A stretch of 64,000 nucleotides of DNA from positions 62,001 to 126,000 of the forward strand of contig NZ_CP022382.1 in NCBI RefSeq assembly GCF_002302565.1. The letters are read 5' to 3'. The stretch comes from Capnocytophaga canimorsus (GTDB lineage Bacteria > Bacteroidota > Bacteroidia > Flavobacteriales > Flavobacteriaceae). Shown here piece by piece: positions 43,804-51,264 of this stretch (position 1 is its first letter; each line of letters opens with the position of its first letter). A program made the position numbers and the translations under genes. A model generated the notes under the pieces. The model ran no database searches. It was not told the DNA's origin and was given only the letters and a program-made list of their open reading frames with translations.

Positions 43804-44160
43804 ATGAAATTTTTCAAGCTAAAAAATTTACCTATAATTCTTTTTATATTGGTTTTTATGGGTATGGAGGTTAATGTTTTTATTAAATCTAAACAGTGTT
43901 TTCAAAATGCTTATTACACGGTTATTGATAGTATATATATTGGGAGTAAAAAAGAGTGTTTGCTATACTCAAAAGGAGAAAAAATAAACTTAATGCCTTA
44001 TACAATAACCGATATAGGTATAGGTGACTCTATTTCGAAAGATTCTTGTGCGGAGTATGTTTATTTTTACAAAAAAGATTCTTTGGGAAATTATTATGAA
44101 TCAACCAAATTAAAATCTTTTGTGATATTTCCTCGAAAAAGTTGGTTTTGTAAAGATTGA
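43804..44160 (+). CDS. Hypothetical membrane-anchored or secreted protein (118 aa)
   Basis: I do not recognise this protein. A basic N-terminus and a hydrophobic segment (LPIILFILVFMGMEVNVFI, residues ~9-27) act as signal anchor, followed by a short polar domain with four cysteines (KQCF, KECLLY, DSCAEYV, WFCKD) that could form disulfides outside the membrane. It lies in an AT-rich patch near an insertion sequence and is probably accessory. Confidence 0.65.
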   Translation: MKFFKLKNLPIILFILVFMGMEVNVFIKSKQCFQNAYYTVIDSIYIGSKKECLLYSKGEKINLMPYTITDIGIGDSISKDSCAEYVYFYKKDSLGNYYESTKLKSFVIFPRKSWFCKD

Positions 44161-44224
44161 ATCATTTTTTGATGACCCCAATGAAGTATAAAAGCATAAA
44201 AAAGGGATAACGAAAAGACAATGT

Positions 44225-44292
44225 GGTAAAAAACATTCTCCGTCCTCCGCATATACCCTTTTTTTACAGACTTCCGCTTTTCAAAGGAGGAT
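44225..44292 (-). repeat. Dispersed intergenic element, copy 2 (degenerate)
   Basis: The minus strand begins AATCCTCCTTTGAAAAG and ends GGACGGAGAATGTTTTTTACC, matching both ends of the element at 34732-34780 around a different middle. It overlaps the stop of the lipoprotein gene at 44292 by one base. Confidence 0.4.
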
Positions 44293-44834
44293 TATTCTAC
44301 TTTCTGCAACTGGTTATACAACAGGTCAAGAAAATCTTGTTGTTGGGAGTCATTTCTAAAATACCGCTGATACAAAACGCTACAACTATTGATATCGATT
44401 ATATTTTTCTTGTTAAAACTCCAATCACTTTCGCTTTTTATTAAAACACCCAAATTATCAGAGCAAGTTTTCCATAATTCAGAAAATTTCGTTTTTTTTT
44501 CGTCTTGTAAGGAAAAATCGGCGTATACTGTGTAACCTTTCATCTCAGAATTAAAAAACTTTTTTATCATTTTTACAGGCACACCGCCCCATTCCAAATA
44601 AGCTCCTTCGGGAAACATAATGGTGTTTAATTTACTTTCAATCAATAGTTTCTTTTGCTTTCCTCTTCTGAAAGAATGTTCATCGTAAACCAACTTTGTT
44701 CCTTTTGGAACTTGGATATTCTTTATTTTAAGAGGCTTATCAGTAACGAAAAACGGATAGTTGGGAGGCTGATTATTCCCCGTAGGATTCATATTTCCGA
44801 TGCAACCCTTAAATAGAATTGCCGATAGAATCAT
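44292..44834 (-). CDS. Hypothetical lipoprotein
   Basis: I do not recognise a family. Starting at the internal ATG (MILSAILFKGC), the product has a short lipoprotein signal with a lipobox-like FKGC and a mature domain of about 170 aa with VPKGTKLVYDEHSF, MFPEGAYLEWGGVPVKMIKKFFNSEMKGYTVYADF and a C-terminal helical part. The frame is open to 44885 (MERRLVFGIN), giving 197 aa, but that start lacks a good signal sequence. It lies just beside the left end of the IS5-like element. Confidence 0.6.
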   Translation of the reverse strand: MILSAILFKGCIGNMNPTGNNQPPNYPFFVTDKPLKIKNIQVPKGTKLVYDEHSFRRGKQKKLLIESKLNTIMFPEGAYLEWGGVPVKMIKKFFNSEMKGYTVYADFSLQDEKKTKFSELWKTCSDNLGVLIKSESDWSFNKKNIIDINSCSVLYQRYFRNDSQQQDFLDLLYNQLQKVE

Positions 44835-44916
44835 TTTTACAATGATACCTATTTTGTTGATGCCAAAAACGAGTCTTCTTTCCATAATTTTTTAACAATT
44901 TCAAAGATTTCTTTAA

Positions 44917-45824
44917 AGCCTGTTTAAATTTTTTTGAGTAAAATTTTTATAGCGGATAATTTGACCATATTTTCTGAGTTTTCTAGCAGTAATTCATAAT
45001 TTCTACATAATCTTCGATCATTGTCTAGCCAAGCAAAAGTGCGTTCTATCACCCATCTTTTAGAAATGGGATGAAAATCCTTTTTCCTTTGATCATTTCT
45101 CATAACTACCTCAATGATATAACCAAATTTATTCTTCACTTGTTCGATAATCTCTCCCCTATAACCTCCATCGGCAAGGATAATCTTTAAAGGAATGAAT
45201 AAATATGCCAAAGTTCTCATCAGAAAATCTGTCGCCTTACCATCGTGAATATTGGCTACTGTGGCTATTACTTATTACTGCTAATAAAAATCCGTTTTTG
45301 TCCACTACTATATGTCGTTTAATGCCTTTCACTTTTTTGTTTCCTTCAAATCCTTTCAACGAACGATTATTGCCCCATTTTACACTCTGGCTGTCCACCA
45401 TTCCGAGACTAGGTACTTTGTTTTGGTTTCTTTTAGTCCTTACTTCTTCGCGTAATTTGGAAAGAAGTAAATCAAAATCCTCTGCATTTGCCCACTTGCT
45501 ATAGTAGTAGTAAACCAATTGCCATTTTGGAAAATCACCAGATAACATCCGCCATTGGCATCCTGTTTTTACAAGATACATTATGGCGTTCCAAATAGTT
45601 CTTAAATCGTGTTTTCGCTTTCTTTCATTGAAATTCAAAGTTTTTTTTATAAATTGCCACTGATTGTCAGTGATATCTGTTGGATAATTTTTCATCGTAA
45701 CATAATTGTTTATTCACCAAAAAGTTACGAAAAAATATTTAATATCAACAGCTGACAATCATTTTTTTTGTTTTTATAAAAATTCTCAATACGAATTTTT
45801 GTAATATCTTTTTTAAACAGGCTC
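44917..45824 (-). mobile_element. IS5-family insertion sequence (about 0.9 kb)
   Basis: The element has short terminal inverted repeats: AGCCTGTTTAAA at 44917-44928 and its complement at 45812-45823. Both outer flanks read TTAA (44913-44916 and 45825-45828), compatible with a target duplication. The right end has one extra base (GAGCCTG). It contains one transposase gene broken by a frameshift. Insertion was just beyond the stop codon of the SIMPL-domain pseudogene (45829), so it did not interrupt that frame. Confidence 0.82.
44924..45695 (-). pseudogene. IS5-family transposase, frameshifted
   Basis: Two frames together make one DDE transposase. 45695-45237 encodes the N-terminal DUF4096-like part (MKNYPTDITDNQWQFIKKTL, WRMLSGDFPKWQLVYYYYSKW) and the first catalytic Asp (MVDSQSVKWG). 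45220-44924 encodes the second Asp (ILADGGYRG) and Glu (KRWVIERTFAWLDNDRRL). The reading VANIHDGKATDFLM links them in the second frame before 45220, placing the shift near 45245-45260. The total of 772 nt is one base more than 257 codons, so one extra base explains it. No A6-type slippery run is present at the site, so decay or a sequencing error is more likely than programmed shifting. Confidence 0.85.
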
Positions 45825-45828
45825 TTAA

Positions 45829-46765
45829 TTATTTATCTATTGACAGGTTTTTAACCTCACCGTTGGGCGTTATCAACATATATTTTAAGGCTTTTTCTCC
45901 TTTTTCGCAATCGGCTGTCAGCCTAATTTCATAGACTACCTGAATTACAGGTTCAAAAATTATTATTGGGTTGATTACAAAATCAAAATCTTTATCGGTT
46001 ATCGATTGATAGTACAACGTGGTGGATTTGTCTGCTTGGTTGATGTTGCCCGATTTATTCAATTTCAAAGACGAACTATGAAAGGCTTGATACGAATCGT
46101 ACATTTGTGCAGGATACACCACTTTGTGTCCTTCAACCATACATTTTTCGGCATTTCCAAACGATTTTCCTATTATGGTTTCATAACTTTTTATCTTGTC
46201 CTGCAACATTTGTTTTGCCTTGTCGGTCAATTCTTTTTTGACATTGTCCAAATTATTTGCAAAATAATCCACCTTCACCAAATCATAAATTTCTTCTTTG
46301 GATAAAATATTGATGAACTCATCTAATTGAGCATAGGAGGTGTATTTTATATGGATATTTTTCTTCAATTCAAAGCCTTTCGGAACTTCATTGTGGTTCT
46401 TTTTACTGAAAATTTTCTTTTCAATTTCAAACTCATAGATGGGTACAAAAGAAATCATATCTACATAGACTTCAACACCTTTTAGGTTTTTTATTTGGTT
46501 TATGGCTTGATAAATTCTTCGGCTCATAAGATTATTAACCTTCTTCGGTTGTTTTGCCAACTTGTGTAACGCTAAAAACGGCAACGTACGTGTCTGCCTT
46601 TACGTTTGCCAATCCTTTTACACTGATTTTGATATTTGATTCCGAAGGAAGAGGTACATTTTCCGAAGCTCTTTCCGAATTTCGGTAATTGATGTTTCCA
46701 GAAACTTGTCCGAAGGAAAATTGAGAAATTGCCAACGTTAAAGCGGTAATCATTATTCTTTTCAT
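45829..46765 (-). pseudogene. SIMPL-domain (DUF541) periplasmic protein, frameshifted
   Basis: The 5' part (46765-46535) encodes a signal peptide (MKRIMITALTLAISQFSFGQ) and the start of a SIMPL domain (IKISVKGLANVKADTYVAVFSVTQVGKTTEE). The rest continues in another frame (VNNLMSRRIYQAINQIKNLKGVEVYVDMISF to NLSIDK, stop at 45829). Removing one base of the CC at 46539-46540 joins GKTTEE directly to VNNLMSRR. The total of 937 nt is again one base over a codon multiple. SIMPL/DUF541 proteins are envelope proteins of unclear function. Either the gene is inactive or there is a sequence error. Confidence 0.82.
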
Positions 46766-46813
46766 TGTAAAAATGGTTTAAAGTTATTTTATTCTGGAAT
46801 TTTTCAAACAAAA

Positions 46814-47989
46814 TTACTCGTACAGAAAAGTTCCGTATTCACTTTTAACGGTAAGCTGCTTTCTGTCGGAAGTCTCAACCCGACCAACAATTCGGGCATC
46901 AACGTTAAATGATTTTGAAATAGCAATAATAGCTTCGGCTATCTCCTCTTTAACATATAATTCCATACGATGACCGCAATTGAATACCTGATACATTTCT
47001 TTCCAATCGGTTTTTGATTCTTCCTGAATCAGTTTGAATAAAGGCGGTGCTTCAAAGAGATTGTCCTTAATAATATGTAGATTATCAACAAAATGTAGTA
47101 TTTTGGTTTGCGCTCCGCCACTGCAATGTATCATACCGTGAATTTGCGAAGCGTCGTATTTTTCGAGGATTTTTTTGATGATGGGAGCATAGGTACGTGT
47201 GGGGGAGAGTACTAGCTTTCCAGCATCAATAGGGCTACCTTTTACACTATCGGTAAGTTTTTTACTGCCAGAATACACCAGTGTTTCGGGTAGGGCAGCA
47301 TCGAAACTTTCAGGGTATTTTTGAGCTAAATATTTTTCAAAAACATCGTGACGAGCCGAGGTAAGTCCGTTGCTGCCCATACCGCCGTTGTACTGCGTTT
47401 CGTAAGTAGCCTGTCCGAAGGAAGCTAAACCTACGATAACATCACCGGCTTGAATGTTCGCATTATCAATAACTTGACTGCGTTTAAGACGTGCCGTAAC
47501 GGTGGAGTCCACAATAATGGTGCGCACCAAATCGCCCACATCGGCAGTTTCTCCGCCAGTAGAGTGAATGGTTACCCCGTGTTTTTTCAGTTCGTCAATT
47601 AGGGCTTCTGTTCCGTTGATGATGGCAGAAATTACCTCGCCAGAAACTAAATTCTTATTTCTTCCGATGGTTGAAGAAAGCATAATATCGTTTACGGCTC
47701 CCACACAAAGCAGGTCGTCAATATTCATAATCAGCGCATCTTGAGCGATGCCTTTCCAAACCGACAAATCGCCCGTTTCTTTCCAATACATATAGGCTAA
47801 TGATGATTTTGTACCTGCGCCATCGGCGTGCATCACTAGGCAATACTCCTCATCGTGAGTTAAAAAATCGGGAACAATTTTACAAAAAGCTTTTGGGAAA
47901 AGCCCTTTGTCAATATTTTTAATAGCTTTATGGACTTCATCTTTGGCGGCAGAAACCCCTCGTTGTGCATAACGTTTGCTTACTTCCAT
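46814..47989 (-). CDS. purM: Phosphoribosylformylglycinamidine cyclo-ligase (AIR synthase), Bacteroidetes long form
   Basis: PurM closes the imidazole ring in purine synthesis (FGAM to AIR). The 391-aa protein starts with MEVSKRYAQRGVSAAKDEVHKAI and has the family motifs HADGAGTKSSLAYMYW, WKGIAQDALIMNIDDLLCVGA, TGGETADVGD and GLASFGQATYETQYNGGMGSNGLTSARHDVF (nucleotide and FGAM binding). The C-terminal ATP-binding-like part has HCSGGAQTKIL and VFNCGHRMELYV. The length matches the Bacteroidetes form, longer than E. coli PurM (345 aa). No other pur gene is adjacent. Confidence 0.9.
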   Translation of the reverse strand: MEVSKRYAQRGVSAAKDEVHKAIKNIDKGLFPKAFCKIVPDFLTHDEEYCLVMHADGAGTKSSLAYMYWKETGDLSVWKGIAQDALIMNIDDLLCVGAVNDIMLSSTIGRNKNLVSGEVISAIINGTEALIDELKKHGVTIHSTGGETADVGDLVRTIIVDSTVTARLKRSQVIDNANIQAGDVIVGLASFGQATYETQYNGGMGSNGLTSARHDVFEKYLAQKYPESFDAALPETLVYSGSKKLTDSVKGSPIDAGKLVLSPTRTYAPIIKKILEKYDASQIHGMIHCSGGAQTKILHFVDNLHIIKDNLFEAPPLFKLIQEESKTDWKEMYQVFNCGHRMELYVKEEIAEAIIAISKSFNVDARIVGRVETSDRKQLTVKSEYGTFLYE

Positions 47990-48244
47990 CGGATATTTAC
48001 TTTAATGAATAGTTACTTACGGAAGCAAAACTACAAATTATTTTTAGAAGAAACATCGTGTTTTGACTTACAATTTCTGAAAAGGAATAAGGCTAAATCA
48101 AGGATATTAAGGCTTCAACTTCGTATGTTATAGTAAAAATCGTTTGTTTTTTCTTACAGCAAACCTCAGACCTTATCTTTCTATGTTCCGATTTTTTAAA
48201 AACAAAACATTAATTAAAGAAACATACTTAAGAAATGGATTATC

Positions 48245-48433
48245 ATACTTGCTAATCCATTTCCTACACTTGCTAATTCATTTTCTATGCTTGATAGTTC
48301 ATTTTTTGTACTTGATGAACTATTTTTTATACTTGCTTGGTTATTTTCTGTACTTGTCAAGCCCTTTTTTATACCTGCTGAATCATTTTCTGTACTTGCT
48401 AATCCATTTTTTATACTTGCTGAATCATTTTCT
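48245..48433. repeat. Minisatellite of nine 21-bp units
   Basis: Nine contiguous 21-bp units start at 48245, 48266, 48287, 48308, 48329, 48350, 48371, 48392 and 48413, with consensus close to ATACTTGCTAATTCATTTTCT; a tenth decayed unit follows (48434-48454). Alternate units end TTTTCT or TTTTTT, giving a 42-bp supra-period. Because 21 is a multiple of three, both strands stay open. The minus frame (48477-48214) encodes heptads such as ASIKNGL and ASTENDS, and the plus frame encodes LLNHFLY-type heptads. Which strand, if either, is translated is unclear; the minus frame (87 aa) is the more protein-like. The rest of 47990-48508 holds no recognisable gene. Confidence 0.85.
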
Positions 48434-48508
48434 GTATTTGTAGAATTCAAAAATGCTAATGCGATACAAATTTCCAAAAGATATGATAGATAAGCATCGG
48501 TTGAGGGC

Positions 48509-49051
48509 TTAAAAAATAAAGGTTAAAGGCATCCGAAGGGTAAAGTGTTCTTTCCGTTGTTCTCTTCGGATGAAAATATATCCCTGCCGAAAAACATCAA
48601 TACTCACCGAAACCAAAGGATGGTTAACAAGTTCGTTCCAAAGTGCTTTATTTTTGTGGCCATGAATGTTGTTTATAATAAGGATACTATCGTTTTTAAG
48701 CAAACGCAACAAATCTTCAACTGAAATCTTTTCCGTAGCTTGATGCAGCAGTACCAAATCAAATTTTTCGGTTTTAGCCGTCGGAGGGAAGTGCGTAACG
48801 GGCAGAGTAAATCCGTGAGTTTGTAGAACATCTGCCAATTGAGAGACATCGCTTGCAATACATTTAACATCGAAATAATCAACGATTTTTAAAAGCAATC
48901 GGAGTTGTTTTGAGCTGAGTTCGGTATCGTTTGTTTTGATTTTTGGATTGGAGCGATACAAACATCGGGTAACAAAATCATAAACAAAAGGCGAATGTAC
49001 CCCGTGCTGATTTTTTGAGCGCATCCAAAAACGTAGGTATTTTAAAAACAT
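48509..49051 (-). CDS. Methyltransferase-like protein with degenerate SAM-binding region
   Basis: The 180-aa protein opens with FWMRSKNQHGVHSPFVYDFVTRCLY and ends with NHPLVSVSIDVFRQGYIFIRREQRKEHF, both recalling flavobacterial class I methyltransferases of about 230-250 aa. The central glycine-rich SAM motif expected after the segment VDYFDVKCIASDVSQLADVL is missing, and about 60 residues are lacking in the middle. By comparison from memory it is a shortened, possibly non-catalytic homologue. It is a single gene between the 21-bp repeats and the divergent symporter gene. Confidence 0.6.
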   Translation of the reverse strand: MFLKYLRFWMRSKNQHGVHSPFVYDFVTRCLYRSNPKIKTNDTELSSKQLRLLLKIVDYFDVKCIASDVSQLADVLQTHGFTLPVTHFPPTAKTEKFDLVLLHQATEKISVEDLLRLLKNDSILIINNIHGHKNKALWNELVNHPLVSVSIDVFRQGYIFIRREQRKEHFTLRMPLTFIF

Positions 49052-49200
49052 ATTTTTTCAATTGCAATCGGAGCGAAAATATAAAATATACCACAATTTT
49101 ATTGCTTTTTACGAAAAAATATTATCTTGCAAACGCAAAAAATCATTTATAATTAATTTTGTTTTACTTAAATACAATTGGATAACGTTAAAAATCACGT

Positions 49201-50481
49201 ATGAAAAAAATAGCACTTTATTGGCAAATTATCATCGGAATGATTTTAGGGGTTTTGTTGGCACTTTTAATGTTACAATTTTCTTGGGGGAAAGATTGGG
49301 TGCTTGACTATATCAAGCCCTTTGGGGTGATGTTTCTTAATGCACTGAAACTTATAGCTGTACCTCTTATTTTGGCTTCGCTCATCAAAGGGATTTCAGA
49401 TTTGAAGGACATTGCCAAGTTTTCAAAAATTGGAATAAGAGCCATATCTATTTATATGATTACCACCATAATGGCAGTAACCTTGGGGCTATTGGTTGCC
49501 AATACCGTGAAGCCCGGAGAGGCACTCACCGCTGAAACTCGGCAGGAGTTGGTACAAAATTATAAGCAACAAGCCGATAGCAACATTTCCAAAGCTCAGC
49601 AACAGAAAGAGGCACGTCCGCTTGATGCACTACAAAATATAATACCTGATAACATTGTCAAATCGGCATCGAATAATATCAATATGTTACAGATTATTTT
49701 CTGTGCCATATTTTTTGGTATTGCTATGATTTTAGTTCCCGAAGAAAAGGCACGTCCAGTCAAAGCCTTTTTTGATAGTATGAATGATATCATACTGAAA
49801 ATAATTGACTTAGTAATGATGTTAGCGCCTTTCGGTGTTTTTGCTTTGATTTGTGGTTTGATTGTAGAAGTTCCTAATAAAGAAGTCATTCAAGCATTGG
49901 CGCTTTATGCCTTTAGTGTCTTTTTAGGATTGACGTTGATCATCGTTATATATCTAATCATCATCTATTTTTATACTAAAAAAACACCACTTTTCTTTCT
50001 AAAGAATATGGCACCAGTACAATTATTGGCATTTTCTACCAGTTCCAGTTCCGCTACTTTGCCCGTAACGATGGAACGTGTGGAGGATTATTTAGGAGTG
50101 GAAGAAGAGGTTAGCAGTTTTGTTTTGCCTATGGGAGCTACCGTGAATATGGACGGAACAAGTTTGTATTTGGCTGTAGCAGCTGTTTTTATTGCACAAG
50201 CTTTCGGTATGAATTTGAGTTTGGAAGCTCAACTTGGTATTGTAGCTACAGCAACCCTTTCTTCTATTGGTACGGCAGGAGTGCCTGGTGCTAGTGTAAC
50301 GATGTTGGTCATTATTTTGGAGCAGGCAGGTATCCCTGAAGCAGGTTTAGCCCTTATTTTTGCCGTTGATCGTCCGCTGGATATGCTCCGAACGGTAGTG
50401 AATGTTACAGGAGATGCTGCCGTTTCAATGGTGGTAGCAAAATCAGTAGGCAAATTGGGAGAGCCTAAGAAAAAAGATTAA
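49201..50481 (+). CDS. Dicarboxylate/amino acid:cation symporter (DAACS family)
   Basis: The 426-aa transporter is of the GltP/GltT/DctA type and takes up glutamate, aspartate or C4-dicarboxylates with sodium or protons. Hallmarks are the serine-rich re-entrant loop (AFSTSSSSATLPVTMERVEDYLGV), the NMDGT-containing helix (LPMGATVNMDGTSLYLAVAAVFIAQ), the second hairpin (SSIGTAGVPGASVTMLVIILEQAGIP) and the substrate-binding end DRPLDMLRTVVNVTGDA. It is followed 28 nt later by a YD-repeat protein and then an S9 peptidase, suggesting an amino-acid/peptide utilisation unit. Confidence 0.93.
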   Translation: MKKIALYWQIIIGMILGVLLALLMLQFSWGKDWVLDYIKPFGVMFLNALKLIAVPLILASLIKGISDLKDIAKFSKIGIRAISIYMITTIMAVTLGLLVANTVKPGEALTAETRQELVQNYKQQADSNISKAQQQKEARPLDALQNIIPDNIVKSASNNINMLQIIFCAIFFGIAMILVPEEKARPVKAFFDSMNDIILKIIDLVMMLAPFGVFALICGLIVEVPNKEVIQALALYAFSVFLGLTLIIVIYLIIIYFYTKKTPLFFLKNMAPVQLLAFSTSSSSATLPVTMERVEDYLGVEEEVSSFVLPMGATVNMDGTSLYLAVAAVFIAQAFGMNLSLEAQLGIVATATLSSIGTAGVPGASVTMLVIILEQAGIPEAGLALIFAVDRPLDMLRTVVNVTGDAAVSMVVAKSVGKLGEPKKKD

Positions 50482-50509
50482 ATTAGGAAAATAATATTTT
50501 GGTAAAAAA

Positions 50510-51253
50510 ATGAATAATAAATTATTGTTGTTGTTTTTGCTGTTATCCGTTTCGTTGATAGGGCAAAACAAGAAAAAAAACGATTGGGAGAAGGAAAATC
50601 TGATAGGAAAAGTAAAGCAAGTGACAATGCAACGCTTCGAAGCTCTTGAAAATGGCGCACTTGGCGCTAAACTTCCTGACCATACCCGTACTACCTTTAA
50701 TGAACAAGGAAAGTACATCTCCCGAGAGGAAAAATATGACGAAAATATAGGCTTTAAAACGCTTTATACTTATGGTCAAGACGGATTATTGCAGGAAGAA
50801 AAACGATTTCAGACCAACATCAATACAATGCTCAAACGTACTGTTTATGTTTATGACAGTCAAGGAAATGAAATCAATCTTGAAAATTATAATTCCGAAG
50901 GAATTTTGGAAAACAATATCGTCATAGAACATAAAGATGCTTCAGTAGAAGCCTTTATTTACGACCCACAAGGCAATTGGCGAGGAAGATACACTATTGC
51001 TTACGATGCTCACGGAAACGAAACCGAATTGGTGGTTTATGCTCAAAATGGTGAGGTAATCATTAAAGATATTTCCATTTATGATTCCAAAAATAATCGG
51101 ATAGAAAGGAATTATTCTCATTTGTATCAAGGAATTGTTACCGTACGTACTTATGCTTACGAGTTTGATAGTTACGGCAATTGGGTCAAACAGATTACCT
51201 TTAATAACGGAAAGCCCGAGAGTATTTCCCTACGTACTATTGAATATTACTAA
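50510..51253 (+). CDS. Exported YD/RHS-repeat-like protein
   Basis: The 247-aa protein has a signal peptide (MNNKLLLLFLLLSVSLIGQ) and then repeated strands with the YD/RHS pattern (YDENIGFKTLYTYGQDGLL, YVYDSQGNEINLENYNSEG, IAYDAHGNETELVVYAQNGE, YEFDSYGNWVKQITFNNGK). Such repeats form beta-sheet binding surfaces. The function is unknown. The gene sits between a symporter and an S9 peptidase gene with gaps of 28 and 11 nt, so all three are probably co-transcribed. Confidence 0.8.
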   Translation: MNNKLLLLFLLLSVSLIGQNKKKNDWEKENLIGKVKQVTMQRFEALENGALGAKLPDHTRTTFNEQGKYISREEKYDENIGFKTLYTYGQDGLLQEEKRFQTNINTMLKRTVYVYDSQGNEINLENYNSEGILENNIVIEHKDASVEAFIYDPQGNWRGRYTIAYDAHGNETELVVYAQNGEVIIKDISIYDSKNNRIERNYSHLYQGIVTVRTYAYEFDSYGNWVKQITFNNGKPESISLRTIEYY

Positions 51254-51264
51254 ACATTCACATA

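Noticed and set aside
45205..45504. Plus-strand frame inside the insertion sequence
   Set aside because: It is antisense to the transposase and lacks any recognisable motif.
48144..48443. Plus-strand 99-codon frame with hydrophobic LLxHFLY heptads as a membrane protein gene
   Set aside because: The frame exists only because the 21-bp repeat is a multiple of three; upstream sequence shows no good promoter or start context. It is kept as a repeat instead.
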